From the NCBI RefSeq assembly GCF_051401765.1, contig NW_027480493.1, positions 2,108,001 to 2,172,000 on the forward strand: a stretch of 64,000 nucleotides of DNA. Direction: 5' to 3'. This DNA is from Calliopsis andreniformis. Taxonomy: Eukaryota > Arthropoda > Insecta > Hymenoptera > Andrenidae. A program made the position numbers and the translations under genes. How positions within the stretch are numbered: the first letter of the stretch is position 1; the number at the start of each line of letters is the position of its first letter. This document shows, in pieces, positions 40,001 to 53,110 of the stretch. The notes beneath the pieces were generated by a model that saw only the letters and a program-made list of their open reading frames with translations, was not told the DNA's origin and did no database searches.

Positions 40001-41096
40001 ATTGAGGATTGAGGATTGAGGATTGAGGATTGAAGATTGAGGATTGGGGATTGAGGATTGAGGATTGAGGATTGAGAATCGAAGATTGAGTTTTGAGGAT
40101 TGAAGATTGAGTTTTGAGGATTGAGGATTGAGGATGGAGGATGAGGGCTGAGGGTTGAGGATTGAGGTTTGAGCATTGAATACTGACAATTCAGGATATT
40201 CTATTGAGTATTGAGAATTGAGGATTGATGGTTGCGTATTGAGGATTGAGGATTGAGTATTGAGTATTGAGGGTTGAAGATTGAGGATTGGGGATTGACG
40301 ATTGAGTATTGAATATTGAAGATTGATGACTGAGGATTGGGGATTGAGGATAGAGGATTGAAGATTGAAGATTGAGTATTGAGGATTGAAGATTGAGGAT
40401 TGAGGATTGAGGATTGAGGATTGAGGATTGAGGATTGATGGTTGAGAACTGATGATTGAGGATTGAGGTTTGAGGATTGAGGATGGAGGATGAAGGCTGA
40501 GGGTTGAGGATTGAGGATGGAGGATGAGGGCTGAGGGTTGAGGATTGAGGTTTGAGTATTGAATACTGAGAATTCAGGATATTCTATTGAGTATTGAGAG
40601 TTGAGGATTGATGGTTGAGTATTGAGGATTGAGGGTTGAGTATTGAGGATTGAAGAGTGAGGTTTGAGGATTGAGGATTGAGAATTGAGGATGAGGACTG
40701 AGGATTGAGGGTTGAGGATTGAGGACGAGGACTGACGGTTGAGGATTGAGGTTTGAGGTTTGATGATTGAGGATTGAGGACTGAGGATTGAGGATTGTCG
40801 ATTGAAGATTGAGAATTGATGATTGAGGATTGAGGATTGAGGATTGAGGGTTGAGGATTGAGGATGGAGGATGAAGGCTGAGGGTTGAGGATTGAGGATG
40901 GAGGATGAAGGCTGAGGGTTGAGGATTGTGGTTTGAGTATTGAATACTGAGAATTCAGGATATTCTATTGAGTATTGAGAGTTGAGGATTGATGGTTGAG
41001 TATTGAGGATTGAGGGTTGAGTATTGAGGATTGAAGAGTGAGGTTTGAGGATTGAGGATTGAGAATTGAGTATGAGGACTGAGGATTGAGGGTTGA
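37076..41096 (+). repeat. 4,027-bp HOR unit, first tandem copy
   Basis: Dyad boxes lie at 37619, 38421, 38804 (TTCAAGG variant), 39154, 39496 (double EcoRI form), 40187 (GACAATTC variant), 40570 and 40951. The first five recur 4,027 bases later, and 40187 and 40570 recur at 4,020 (one heptamer lost). Around 40,425-41,096 the two copies differ, and the segment from about 40,800 instead matches 49,700 onward at offset 8,897. Confidence 0.9.
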
Positions 41097-44000
41097 GGAT
41101 TGAGGACGAGGACTGACGGTTGAGGATTGAGGTTTGAGGTTTGATGATTGAGGATTGAGGACTGAGGATTGAGGATTGTCGATTGAGGATTGAGCATTGA
41201 GGATTGAAGATTGAGGACTGGGGATTGAGGTTTGAAGATTGAGGATTAAGGATTGAGGATTGGGGATTGAGGATCTAGGATTGGAGATTGATTATTCAGG
41301 ATTGAAGATTGAGGATTGAGGATTGAGTATTGAGAATTGAGAATTGAGGATGAGGACTGAGGGTTGAGGATTGAGGTTTGAAGAATGAGGATTGAGGATT
41401 GAGGATTGAGGATTGAGTATTGAGGATTGAGGATTGAGGATTGAGGTATGAAGGTTGAGTATTCATGACTGATGATTGAGGATTGAGGATTGAGGATTGA
41501 GGATTGAGGATTGAAGATTGAGAATTGATGATTGAGGATTGAGGATTGAGGATTGAGGATGGAGGATGAAGGCTGAGTGTTGAGGATTGAGGATGGAGGA
41601 TGAGGGCTGAGGGTTGAGGATTGAGGTTTGAGTATTGAATACTGAGAATTCAGGATATTCTATTGAGTATTGTGAATTGAGGATTGATGGTCGAGTATTG
41701 AGGACTGAGGATTGAGTATTGAGGATTGAAGATTGAGGTTTGAGGATTGAGGATTGAGAATTGAGGATGAGGACTGAGGCTTGAGGATTGAGGTTTGAGG
41801 AACGAGGATTGAGGATTGAGAATTGAGGACTGAGGATTGACGATTGAGTATTGAGGATTGAGGATTGATGACTGAGGATAGAGGATTGAGGATTGAGGAT
41901 TGGGTTTTGAGGATTGAAGAATGAGGATTGACGATTCAGGATTGAGGATTGAGGATTGAAGATTGAGGCTTGAGGATTGAGGATTGAGGATTGAAGACTG
42001 AGGATTGGGGATTGAGGATTGAGGATTGAGGATTGAGTATTGAGGATTGAGAATTGAGGATTGAGTATTGAAAATTGAGGATTAAGGATTGAGGATTGGG
42101 GATTGAGGATCTAGGATTGGAGATTGACCATTGAGGATTGAGGATTGAGGTTTGAGGATTGAGGAACGTGGATTGAGGATTGAGGATGATGGCTGAGGGA
42201 TGAGGATTGATGTTTGAGGAACGAGGATTGAGGATTGAGGATTGTGGACTGCGGATTGACGATTGAGTACTGAAGATTGAGGATTGATGACTGAGGATTG
42301 AGGATTGAGGATTGAGGATTGAGGATTGAGGATTGAAGATTGAAGATTGAGTATTGAGGATTGAAGATTGAGGATTGAGGATTCAGGATTGAGGATGGAG
42401 GATGAGGGCTGAGGGTTGAGGATTGAGGTTTGAGTATTGAATACTGAGAATTCAGGATATTCGATTGAGTATTGAGAATTGAGGATTGATGGTTGAGTAT
42501 TGAGGATTGAGGATTGAGTATTGAAGATTGAAGATTGAGGTTTGAGGATTGAGGATTGAGAATTGAGGATGAGATCTGAGGGTTGAGGATTGAGGTTTGA
42601 GGAACGAGGATTGAGGATTGAGAATTGAGGACTGAGGATTGACGATTGAGTATTGACGATTGAGTATTGAGTATTGAGGATTGATGACTGAGGATTGAGG
42701 ATTGAGGATTGAGGATTGAGGATTGAGGATTGAGTATTGAGGATTGAAGATTGAGGATTGAGGACTGAGGATTGAGGATGGAGGATGAGGGCTGAGGGTT
42801 GAGGATTGAGGTTCGAGTATTGAATACTGAGAATTCAAGGTATTCTATTGAGTATTGAGAATTGAGGATTGATGGTTGAGTATTGAGAATTGAGGATTGA
42901 GTATTGAGGATTGAGGATTGAGGATTGAGCATTGAGGATTGAAGATTGAGGAATGGGGATTGAGGATTGAAGAATGAGGATTGAGGGTTGAAGGTTGAGG
43001 ACTGAGGATTGCAGCCTGGGTATTGAGGATTGAGGCTTGAAGATTGAGGATTAAGGATTGAGGATTGAGGATTGAAGATTGAGGATTAAGGATTGAGGAT
43101 TGGGGATTGAGGATTGATGATTGAAGGTTGAGTATTGAGGATTGAAGATTGACGATTGAGGTTTGAGTATTGAATACTGAGAATTCAGGATATTCTATTG
43201 AGTATTGAGAACTGAGGATTGATGGTTGCGTATTGAGGATTGAGGATTGAGTATTGAGTATTGAGGGTTGAAGGTTGAGGATTGGGGATTGAGGATTGAG
43301 GGTTGAGAATTGAGAATCGAAGATTGAGTATTGAGGATTGAGAATTGAGGATTGAGGATTGAAGATTGAGGATTAAGGATTGAGGATTGGTGATTGAGGA
43401 TCTAGGATTGGAGATTGACTATTGAGGATTGAGGATTGTGTATTGAGGATTGAGGAACGAGGATTGAGGATGGAGGATGAGGGCTGAGGGTTGAGGATTG
43501 AGGTTTGAGTATTGAATTCTGAGAATTCAGGATATTCTATTGAGTATTGAGAATTGAGGATTGTTGGTTGCGTATTGAGGACTGAGGATTGAGTATTGAG
43601 TATTGAGGTTTGAGGTTCGATGATTGAGGATTGAGGACTGAGGATTGAGGATTGAGGATTGAGGATTGAGCATTGAGGATTGAAGATTGAGGAATGGGGA
43701 TTGAGGATTGAAGATTGAGGATTAAGGATTGAGGATTGGGGATTGAGTGTCTAGGATTGGAGATTGATTATTCAGGATTGAAGATTGAGGATTGAGGATT
43801 GAGGATTGAGAATTGAGAATTGAGGATGAGGACTGAGGGTTGAGGATTGAGGTTTGAAGAATGAGGATTGAGGATTGAGTATTGAGTATTGAGGATTGAG
43901 GATTGAGTATTGAGGATTGAGTTATGAAGATTGAGTATCCATGACTGATGATTGAGGATTGAGGATTGAGGATTGAGGATTGAAGAATGAGAATTGATGA

Positions 44001-44442
44001 TTGAGGATTGAGGACTGAGGATTGAGGATTGAGGATTGAGGATTGAGGATTGAAGATTGAGGATTGGGGATTGAGGATTGAGGATTGAGGATTGAGAATC
44101 GAAGATTGAGTTTTGAGGATTGAAGATTGAGGTTTGAGGATTGAGGATTGAGGATGGAGGATGAGGGCTGAGGGTTGAGGATTGAGGTTTGAGCATTGAA
44201 TACTGACAATTCAGGATATTCTATTGAGTATTGAGAATTGAGGATTGATGGTTGCGTATTGAGGATTGAGGATTGAGTATTGAGTATTGAGGGTTGAAGA
44301 TTGAGGATTGGGGATTGACGATTGAGTATTGAATATTGAAGATTGATGACTGAGGATTGGGGATTGAGGATAGAGGATTGAAGATTGAAGATTGAGTATT
44401 GAGGATTGAAGATTGAGGATTGAGGATTGAGGATTGAGGATT
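41097..44442 (+). repeat. 4,027-bp HOR unit, second tandem copy
   Basis: Dyad boxes at 41646, 42448, 42831, 43181, 43523 and 44207 pair with the first copy. The same segment occurs a third time 8,897 bases further right (50543, 51345, 51728, 52078, 52420). A copy-specific change is GCAGCCTGGG at about 43,011, where both other copies read GCAGATTGGG. The right end is broken by an irregular patch starting about 44,440. Confidence 0.9.
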
Positions 44443-47400
44443 GATTGATGATTGAAGATTGAGGACCGAGGATGATTGAGGATTGAGGTTTGAGGATTGA
44501 GGATGGAGGATGAAGGCTGAGGGTTGAGGATTGAGGATGGAGGATGAGGGCTGAGGGTTGAGGATTGAGGTTTGAGTATTGAATACTGAGAATTCAGGAT
44601 ATTCTATTGAGTATTGTGAATTGAGGATTGATGGTCGAGTATTGAGGATTGAGGATTGAGTATTGAGGATTGAAGATTGAGGTTTGAGGATTGAGGATTG
44701 AGAATTGAGGATGAGGACTGATTGTTGAGGATTGAGGTTTGAGGAACGAGGATTGAGGATTGAGAATTGAGGACTGAGGATTGACGATTGAGTATTGACG
44801 ATTGAGTATTGAGTATTGAGGATTGATGACTGAGGATCGAGGATTGAGGATTGAGGATTGAGGATTGAGGATTGAGTATTGAGGCTTGAAGATTGAGGAT
44901 TGAGGACTGAGGATTGAGGATGGAGGATGACGGCTGAGGGTTGTGGATTGAGATTTGAGTATTGAATACTGAGAATTCAGGATATTCTATTGAGTATTGA
45001 GAATTGAGGATTGATGGTTGAGTATTGAGAACTGAGGATTGAGTATTAAGGATTGAAGATTGAGGTTTGAGTATTGAATACTGAGAATTCAGGATATTCG
45101 ATTGAGTATTGAGAATTGAGGATTGATGGTTGAGTATTGAGGATTGAGGATTGAGTATTGAAGGTTGAAGATTGAGGTTTGAGGATTGAGGATTGAGAAT
45201 TGAGGATGAGGACTGAGGGTTGAGGACTGAGGATTGACGATTGAGTATTGAGGATTGAAGATTGAGGATTGAGGATTGACGATTGAGTATTGAATATTGA
45301 AGATTGATGACTGAGGATTGGGGATTGAGGATAGAGGATTGAGGATTGAGGATTGAGGATGATGGCTGAGTGTTGAGGATTGAGGTTTGAGGACTGAGGA
45401 CTGAGGATTGAGGATTGAGAGTTGAGGATTGAGGATTGAGGGTTGAAGATTGAGGATTGGGTATTGAGGATTGAAAAATGAGGATTGAGGTTTGAAGGTT
45501 GAGGACTGAGGATTGCAGATTGGGTATTGAGGATTGAGGATTGAAGATTGAGGATTAAGGATTGAGGATTGAGGATTGAAGATTGAGGATTAAGGATTGA
45601 AGATTGAGGTTTGAGGATTGAGGATTGAGCATGGAGGATGAGGGCTGAGGGTTGAGGACTGAGGTTTGAGTATTGAATACTGAGAATTCAGGATATTCTA
45701 TTGAGTATTGAGAGTTGAGGATTGATGGTTGAGTATTGAGGACTGAGGGTTGAGTATTGAGGATTGAAGAGTGAGGTTTGAGGATTGAGGATTGAGAATT
45801 GAGGATGAGGACTGAGCGTTGAGGATTGAGGATTGAGGAACGAGGATAGAGGATTGAGAATTGAGGACTGGGGATTGACGATTGAGTATCTAGGATTGAG
45901 GAACGAGGACTGAGGATTGAGGATTGAGTATTGAGGATTGGGTATTGAGGATTGAAGATTGAGTATTGTGGATTGAAGGTTGATGATTGAGGATTGAGGA
46001 TTGTGGATTGTGGATTGAGGGTTGAGGATTGAAGATTGAGTATTGAGGATTGAAGATTGAGTGTTCAGGATTGAAGATTGAGGATTGAGGATTGAGACTT
46101 GAGGATTGAGGATTGAGGATTGAAGATTGAGGATTGGGGATTGAGGATTGAGGATTGAGGATTGAGTATTGAGGATTGAGAATTGAGGATTGAGGATTGA
46201 AGATTGAGGATTAAGGATTGAGGATTGGGGATTGAGGATCTAGGATTGGAGATTGACTATTGAGGATTGAGTATTGAGTATTGAGGATTAAGGAACGAGG
46301 ATTGAGGATTGAGGATGATGGCTGAGGGTTGAGGATTGATGTTTGAGGAACGAGGATTGAGGATTGAGGATTGAGGACTGCGGATTGACGATTGAGTATT
46401 GAAGATTGAGGATTGATGACTGAGGATTGAGGATTGAGGGTTGAGGATTGTGGATTGAAGATTGAAGATTGAAGATTGAGTATTGAGGATTGAAGATTGA
46501 GGATTGAGGATTGAGGATTGAGGATTGAGGATTGATGGTTGAGAACTGATGATTGAGGATTGAGGTTTGAGGATTGAGGATGGAGGATGAAGGCTGAGGG
46601 TTGAGGATTGAGGATGGAGGATGAGGGCTGAGGGTTGAGGATTGAGGTTTGAGTATTGAATACTGAGAATTCAGGATATTCTATTGAGTATTGTGAATTG
46701 AGGATTGATGGTCGAGTATTGAGGATTGAGGATTGAGTATTGAGGATTGAAGATTGAGGTTTGAGGATTGAGGATTGAGAATTGAGGATGAGGACTGAGT
46801 GTTGAGGATTGAGGTTTGAGGAACGAGGATTGAGGTTTGAGAATTGAGGACTGAGGATTGACGATTGAGTATTGAGGATTGAGGATTGATGACTGAGGAT
46901 AGAGGATTGAGGATTGAGGATTGGGTATTGAGGATTGAAGAATGAGGATTGACGATTCAGGATTGAGGATTGAGGATTGAAGATTGAGGCTTGAGGATTG
47001 AGGATTGAGGATTGAAGATTGAGGATTGGGGATTGAGGATTGAGGATTGAGGATTGAGTATTGAGGATTGAGAATTGAGGATTGAGGATTGAAAATTGAG
47101 GATTAAGGATTGAGGATTGGGGATTGAGGATCTAGGATTGGAGATTGACCATTGAGGATTGAGGATTGAGGTTTGAGGATTGAGGAACGAGGATTGAGGA
47201 TTGAGGATGATGGCTGAGGGCTGAGGAGTACTGAAGATTGGGGATTGATGACTGAGGATTGAGGATTGAGTATTGAGGATTGAGGATTGAGGATTGAAGA
47301 TTGATGATTGAGTATTGAGGATTGAAGATTGAGGATTGAGGATTCAGGATTGAGGATGGAGGATGAGGGCTGAGGGTTGAGGATTGAGGTTTGAGTATTG

Positions 47401-48048
47401 AATACTGAGAATTCAGGATATTCGATTGAGTATTGAGAATTGAGGATTGATGGTTGAGTATTGAGGATTGAGGATTGAGTATTGAAGATTGAAGATTGAG
47501 GTTTGAGGATTGAGGATTGAGAATTGAGGATGAGGACTGAGGGTTGAGGATTGAGGTTTGAGGAACGAGGATTGAGGATTGAGAATTGAGGACTGAGGAT
47601 TGACGATTGAGTATTGACGATTGGGTATTGAGTATTGAGGATTGATGACTGAGGATCGAGGATTGAGGATTGAGGATTGAGGATTGAGGATTGAGTATTG
47701 AGGATTGAAGATTGAGGATTGAGGACAGAGGATTGAGGATGGAGGATGAGGGCTGAGGGTTGAGGATTGAGATTTGAGTATTGAATACTGAGAATTCAGG
47801 ATATTCTATTGAGTATTGAGAATTGAGGATTGATGGTTGAGTATTGAGAACTGAGGATTGAGTATTAAGGATTGAAGATTGAGGTTTGAGTATTGAATAC
47901 TGAGAATTCAGGATATTCGACTGAGTATTGAGAATTGAGGATTGATGGTTGAGTATTGAGGATTGAGGATTGAGTATTGAAGATTGAAGATTGAGGTTTG
48001 AGGATTGAGGATTGAGAATTGAGGATGAGGACTGAGGGTTGAGGACTG
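44443..48048 (+). repeat. Mosaic HOR block between the large duplications
   Basis: Dyad boxes lie at 44590, 44973, 45085, 45684, 46667, 47409, 47792 and 47904. It starts with an irregular patch (about 44,440-44,475) containing ATTGATTGATG and GACCGAGG, out of step with its neighbours. The spacing pair 383/112 occurs twice (44590/44973/45085 and 47409/47792/47904), matching 12632/13015/13127. The part near 46.0-47.1 kb resembles the ~1-kb modules of 11-15 kb. The longest open minus-strand frame of the window spans its right part and crosses into the next block. Confidence 0.82.
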
Positions 48049-48256
48049 AGGATTGACGATTGAGTATTGAGGATTGAGGATTGATGACTGAGGATTGAGG
48101 ATTGAGTATTGAGGATTGGGTATTGAGGATTGAAGGTTGAGTATTGAGGATTGAAGGTTGATGATTGAGGATTGAGGATTGTGGATTGTGGATTGAGGGT
48201 TGAGGATTGAAGATTGAGTATTGAGGATTGAAGATTGAGTATTCAGGATTGAACAT
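47132..48256 (-). other. Longest open minus-strand frame (374 codons), judged non-coding
   Basis: The translation is only variants of SSILNPQ, rich in S, I, L, N, P and Q, interrupted by the box peptide (IEYPEFSVFNTQ). There is no signal peptide, recognisable domain, promoter or consistent start context. Because 21 bp (three heptamers) equals seven codons, every minus frame reads the same heptapeptide and stays open until a substitution makes a stop. Frames end and restart at different places in sister HOR copies, which argues against selection on a protein. About sixty similar frames of 62-291 codons occur elsewhere. I record this one because automated annotation would probably call it a hypothetical protein. 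Confidence 0.85.
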
Positions 48257-51200
48257 TGAGGATTGAGGATTGAGACTTGAGGATTGAGGATTGAGGATTG
48301 AAGATTGAGGATTGGGGATTGAGGATTGAGGATTGAGGATTGAGTATTGAGGATTGAGAATTGAGGATTGAGGATTGAGTATTGAGGATTAAGGATTGAG
48401 GATTGGGGATTGAGGATCTAGGATTGGAGATTGACTATTGAGGATTGAGGATTGAGTATTGAGGATTAAGGAACGAGGATTGAGGATTGAGGATGATGGC
48501 AGAGGGTTGAGGATTGATGTTTGAGGAACGAGGATTGAGGATTGAGGATTGAGGACTGCGGATTGACGATTGAGCATTGAAGATTGAGGATTGATGACTG
48601 AGGATTGAGGATTGCGGATTGAGGATTGAGGATTGAAGATTGAAGATTGAAGATTGAGTATTGAGGATTGAAGATGGAGGATTGAGGATTGAGGATTGAG
48701 GATTGAGGATTGAAGATTGAGAATTGATGATTGAGGATTGAGGATTGAGGATTGAGGATTGAGGATTGAGGATGGAGGATGAAGGCTGAGGGTTGAGGGT
48801 TGAGGATGGAGGATGAAGGCTGAGGGTTGAGGATTGTGGTTTGAGTATTGAATACTGAGAATTCAGGATATTCGATTGAGTATTGAGAATTGAGGATTGA
48901 TGGTTGAGTATTGAGGATTGAGGATTGAGTATTGAAGATTGAAGATTGAGGTTTGAGGATTGAGGATTGAGAATTGAGGATGAGGACTGAGGGTTGAGGA
49001 CTGAGGATTGACGATTGAGTATTGAGGATTGAGGATTGATGACTGAGGATTGAGGATTGAGTATTGAGGATTGGGTATTGAGGATTGAAGGTTGAGTATT
49101 GAGGATTGAAGGTTGATGATTGAGGATTGAGGATTGTGGATTGTGGATTGAGGGTTGAGGATTGAAGATTGAGTATTGAGGATTGAAGATTGAGTATTCA
49201 GGATTGAAGATTGAGGATTGAGGATTGAGACTTGAGGATTGAGGATTGAGGATTGAAGATTGAGGATTGGGGATTGAGGATTGAGGATTGAGGATTGAGT
49301 ATTGAGGATTGAGAATTGAGGATTGAGGATTGAAGATTGAGGATTAAGGATTGAGGATTGGGGATTGAGGATCTAGGATTGGAGATTGACTATTGAGGAT
49401 TGAGGATTGAGTATTGAGGATTAAGGAACGAGGATTGAGGATTGAGGATGATGGCAGAGGGTTGAGGATTGAGGATGATGGCCGAGGGTTGAGGATTGAT
49501 GTTTGAGGAACGAGGATTGAGGATTGAGGATTGAGGACTGCGGATTGACGATTGAGTATTGAAGATTGAGGATTGATGACTGAGGATTGAGGATTGCGGA
49601 TTGAGGATTGAGGATTGAAGATTGAAGATTGAAGATTGAGTATTGAGGATTGAAGATTGAGGATTGAGGATTGAGGATTGAGGATTGAGGATTGAGGATT
49701 GAAGATTGAGAATTGATGATTGAGGATTGAGGATTGAGGATTGAGGATTGAGGATTGAGGATGGAGGATGAAGGCTGAGGGTTGAGGATTGAGGATGGAG
49801 GATGAAGGCTGAGGGTTGAGGATTGTGGTTTGAGTATTGAATACTGAGAATTCAGGATATTCTATTGAGTATTGAGAGTTGAGGATTGATGGTTGAGTAT
49901 TGAGGATTGAGGGTTGAGTATTGAGGATTGAAGAGTGAGGTTTGAGGATTGAGGATTGAGAATTGAGGATGAGGACTGAGGATTGAGGGTTGAGGATTGA
50001 GGACGAGGACTGACGGTTGAGGATTGAGGTTTGAGGTTTGATGATTGAGGATTGAGGACTGAGGATTGAGGATTGTCGATTGAGGATTGAGCATTGAGGA
50101 TTGAAGATTGAGGACTGGGGATTGAGGTTTGAAGATTGAGGATTAAGGATTGAGGATTGGGGATTGAGGATCTAGGATTGGAGATTGATTATTCAGGATT
50201 GAAGATTGAGGATTGAGGATTGAGTATTGAGAATTGAGAATTGAGGATGAGGACTGAGGGTTGAGGATTGAGGTTTGAAGAATGAGGATTGAGGATTGAG
50301 GATTGAGGATTGAGTATTGAGGATTGAGGATTGAGGATTGAGGTATGAAGGTTGAGTATTCATGACTGATGATTGAGGATTGAGGATTGAGGATTGAGGA
50401 TTGAGGATTGAAGATTGAGAATTGATGATTGAGGATTGAGGATTGAGGATTGAGGATGGAGGATGAAGGCTGAGTGTTGAGGATTGAGGATGGAGGATGA
50501 GGGCTGAGGGTTGAGGATTGAGGTTTGAGTATTGAATACTGAGAATTCAGGATATTCTATTGAGTATTGTGAATTGAGGATTGATGGTCGAGTATTGAGG
50601 ACTGAGGATTGAGTATTGAGGATTGAAGATTGAGGTTTGAGGATTGAGGATTGAGAATTGAGGATGAGGACTGAGGCTTGAGGATTGAGGTTTGAGGAAC
50701 GAGGATTGAGGATTGAGAATTGAGGACTGAGGATTGACGATTGAGTATTGAGGATTGAGGATTGATGACTGAGGATAGAGGATTGAGGATTGAGGATTGG
50801 GTTTTGAGGATTGAAGAATGAGGATTGACGATTCAGGATTGAGGATTGAGGATTGAAGATTGAGGCTTGAGGATTGAGGATTGAGGATTGAAGATTGAGG
50901 ATTGGGGATTGAGGATTGAGGATTGAGGATTGAGTATTGAGGATTGAGAATTGAGGATTGAGTATTGAAAATTGAGGATTAAGGATTGAGGATTGGGGAT
51001 TGAGGATCTAGGATTGGAGATTGACCATTGAGGATTGAGGATTGAGGTTTGAGGATTGAGGAACGTGGATTGAGGATTGAGGATGATGGCTGAGGGATGA
51101 GGATTGATGTTTGAGGAACGAGGATTGAGGATTGAGGATTGTGGACTGCGGATTGACGATTGAGTACTGAAGATTGAGGATTGATGACTGAGGATTGAGG

Positions 51201-53110
51201 ATTGAGGATTGAGGATTGAGGATTGAGGATTGAAGATTGAAGATTGAGTATTGAGGATTGAAGATTGAGGATTGAGGATTCAGGATTGAGGATGGAGGAT
51301 GAGGGCTGAGGGTTGAGGATTGAGGTTTGAGTATTGAATACTGAGAATTCAGGATATTCGATTGAGTATTGAGAATTGAGGATTGATGGTTGAGTATTGA
51401 GGATTGAGGATTGAGTATTGAAGATTGAAGATTGAGGTTTGAGGATTGAGGATTGAGAATTGAGGATGAGATCTGAGGGTTGAGGATTGAGGTTTGAGGA
51501 ACGAGGATTGAGGATTGAGAATTGAGGACTGAGGATTGACGATTGAGTATTGACGATTGAGTATTGAGTATTGAGGATTGATGACTGAGGATTGAGGATT
51601 GAGGATTGAGGATTGAGGATTGAGGATTGAGTATTGAGGATTGAAGATTGAGGATTGAGGACTGAGGATTGAGGATGCAGGATGAGGGCTGAGGGTTGAG
51701 GATTGAGGTTCGAGTATTGAATACTGAGAATTCAAGGTATTCTATTGAGTATTGAGAATTGAGGATTGATGGTTGAGTATTGAGAATTGAGGATTGAGTA
51801 TTGAGGATTGAGGATTGAGGATTGAGCATTGAGGATTGAAGATTGAGGAATGGGGATTGAGGATTGAAGAATGAGGATTGAGGGTTGAAGGTTGAGGACT
51901 GAGGATTGCAGATTGGGTATTGAGGATTGAGGCTTGAAGATTGAGGATTAAGGATTGAGGATTGAGGATTGAAGATTGAGGATTAAGGATTGAGGATTGG
52001 GGATTGAGGATTGATGATTGAAGGTTGAGTATTGAGGATTGAAGATTGACGATTGAGGTTTGAGTATTGAATACTGAGAATTCAGGATATTCTATTGAGT
52101 ATTGAGAACTGAGGATTGATGGTTGCGTATTGAGGATTGAGGATTGAGTATTGAGTATTGAGGGTTGAAGGTTGAGGATTGGGGATTGAGGATTGAGGAT
52201 TGAGAATTGAGAATCGAAGATTGAGTATTGAGGATTGAGAATTGAGGATTGAGGATTGAAGATTGAGGATTAAGGATTGAGGATTGGTGATTGAGGATCT
52301 AGGATTGGAGATTGACTATTGAGGATTGAGGATTGTGTATTGAGGATTGAGGAACGAGGATTGAGGATGGAGGATGAGGGCTGAGGGTTGAGGATTGAGG
52401 TTTGAGTATTGAATTCTGAGAATTCAGGATATTCTATTGAGTATTGAGAATTGAGGATTGTTGGTTGCGTATTGAGGACTGAGGATTGAGTATTGAGTAT
52501 TGAGGTTTGAGGTTCGATGATTGAGGATTGAGGACTGAGGATTGAGGATTGAGGATTGAGGATTGAGCATTGAGGATTGAAGATTGAGGAATGGGGATTG
52601 AGGATTGAAGATTGAGGATTAAGGATTGAGGATTGGGGATTGAGTGTCTAGGATTGGAGATTGATTATTCAGGATTGAAAATTGAGGATTGAGGATTGAG
52701 GATTGAGAATTGAGAATTGAGGATGAGGACTGAGGGTTGAGGATTGAGGTTTGAAGAATGAGGATTGAGGATTGAGTATTGAGTATTGAGGATTGAGGAT
52801 TGAGTATTGAGGATTGAGTTATGAAGATTGAGTATCCATGACTGATGATTGAGGATTGAGGATTGAGGATTGAGGATTGAAGAATGAGAATTGATGATTG
52901 AGGATTGAGGACTGAGGATTGAGGATTGAGGATTGAGGATTGAGGATTGAGGATTGAAGATTGAGGATTGGGGATTGAGGATTGAGGATTGAGGATTGAG
53001 AATCGAAGATTGAGTATTGAGGATTGAAGATTGAGGTTTGAGGATTGAGGATTGAGGATGGAGGATGAGGGCTGAGGGTTGAGGATTGAGGTTTGAGCAT
53101 TGAATACTGA
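48049..53110 (+). repeat. Composite HOR block, copies of 35.4-37.1 and 40.8-44.2 kb joined
   Basis: The left part (to about 49,694) matches 35,431-37,075 at offset 12,619. The rest, from about 49,700, matches 40,800-44,205 at offset 8,897, rising to 8,904 at the far right. Dyad boxes lie at 48859, 49848, 50543, 51345, 51728, 52078 and 52420. This join fits an arrangement that lacks the 4,027-bp duplication seen at 37-44 kb, so it may preserve the earlier state or be a recombinant of it. Confidence 0.85.
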
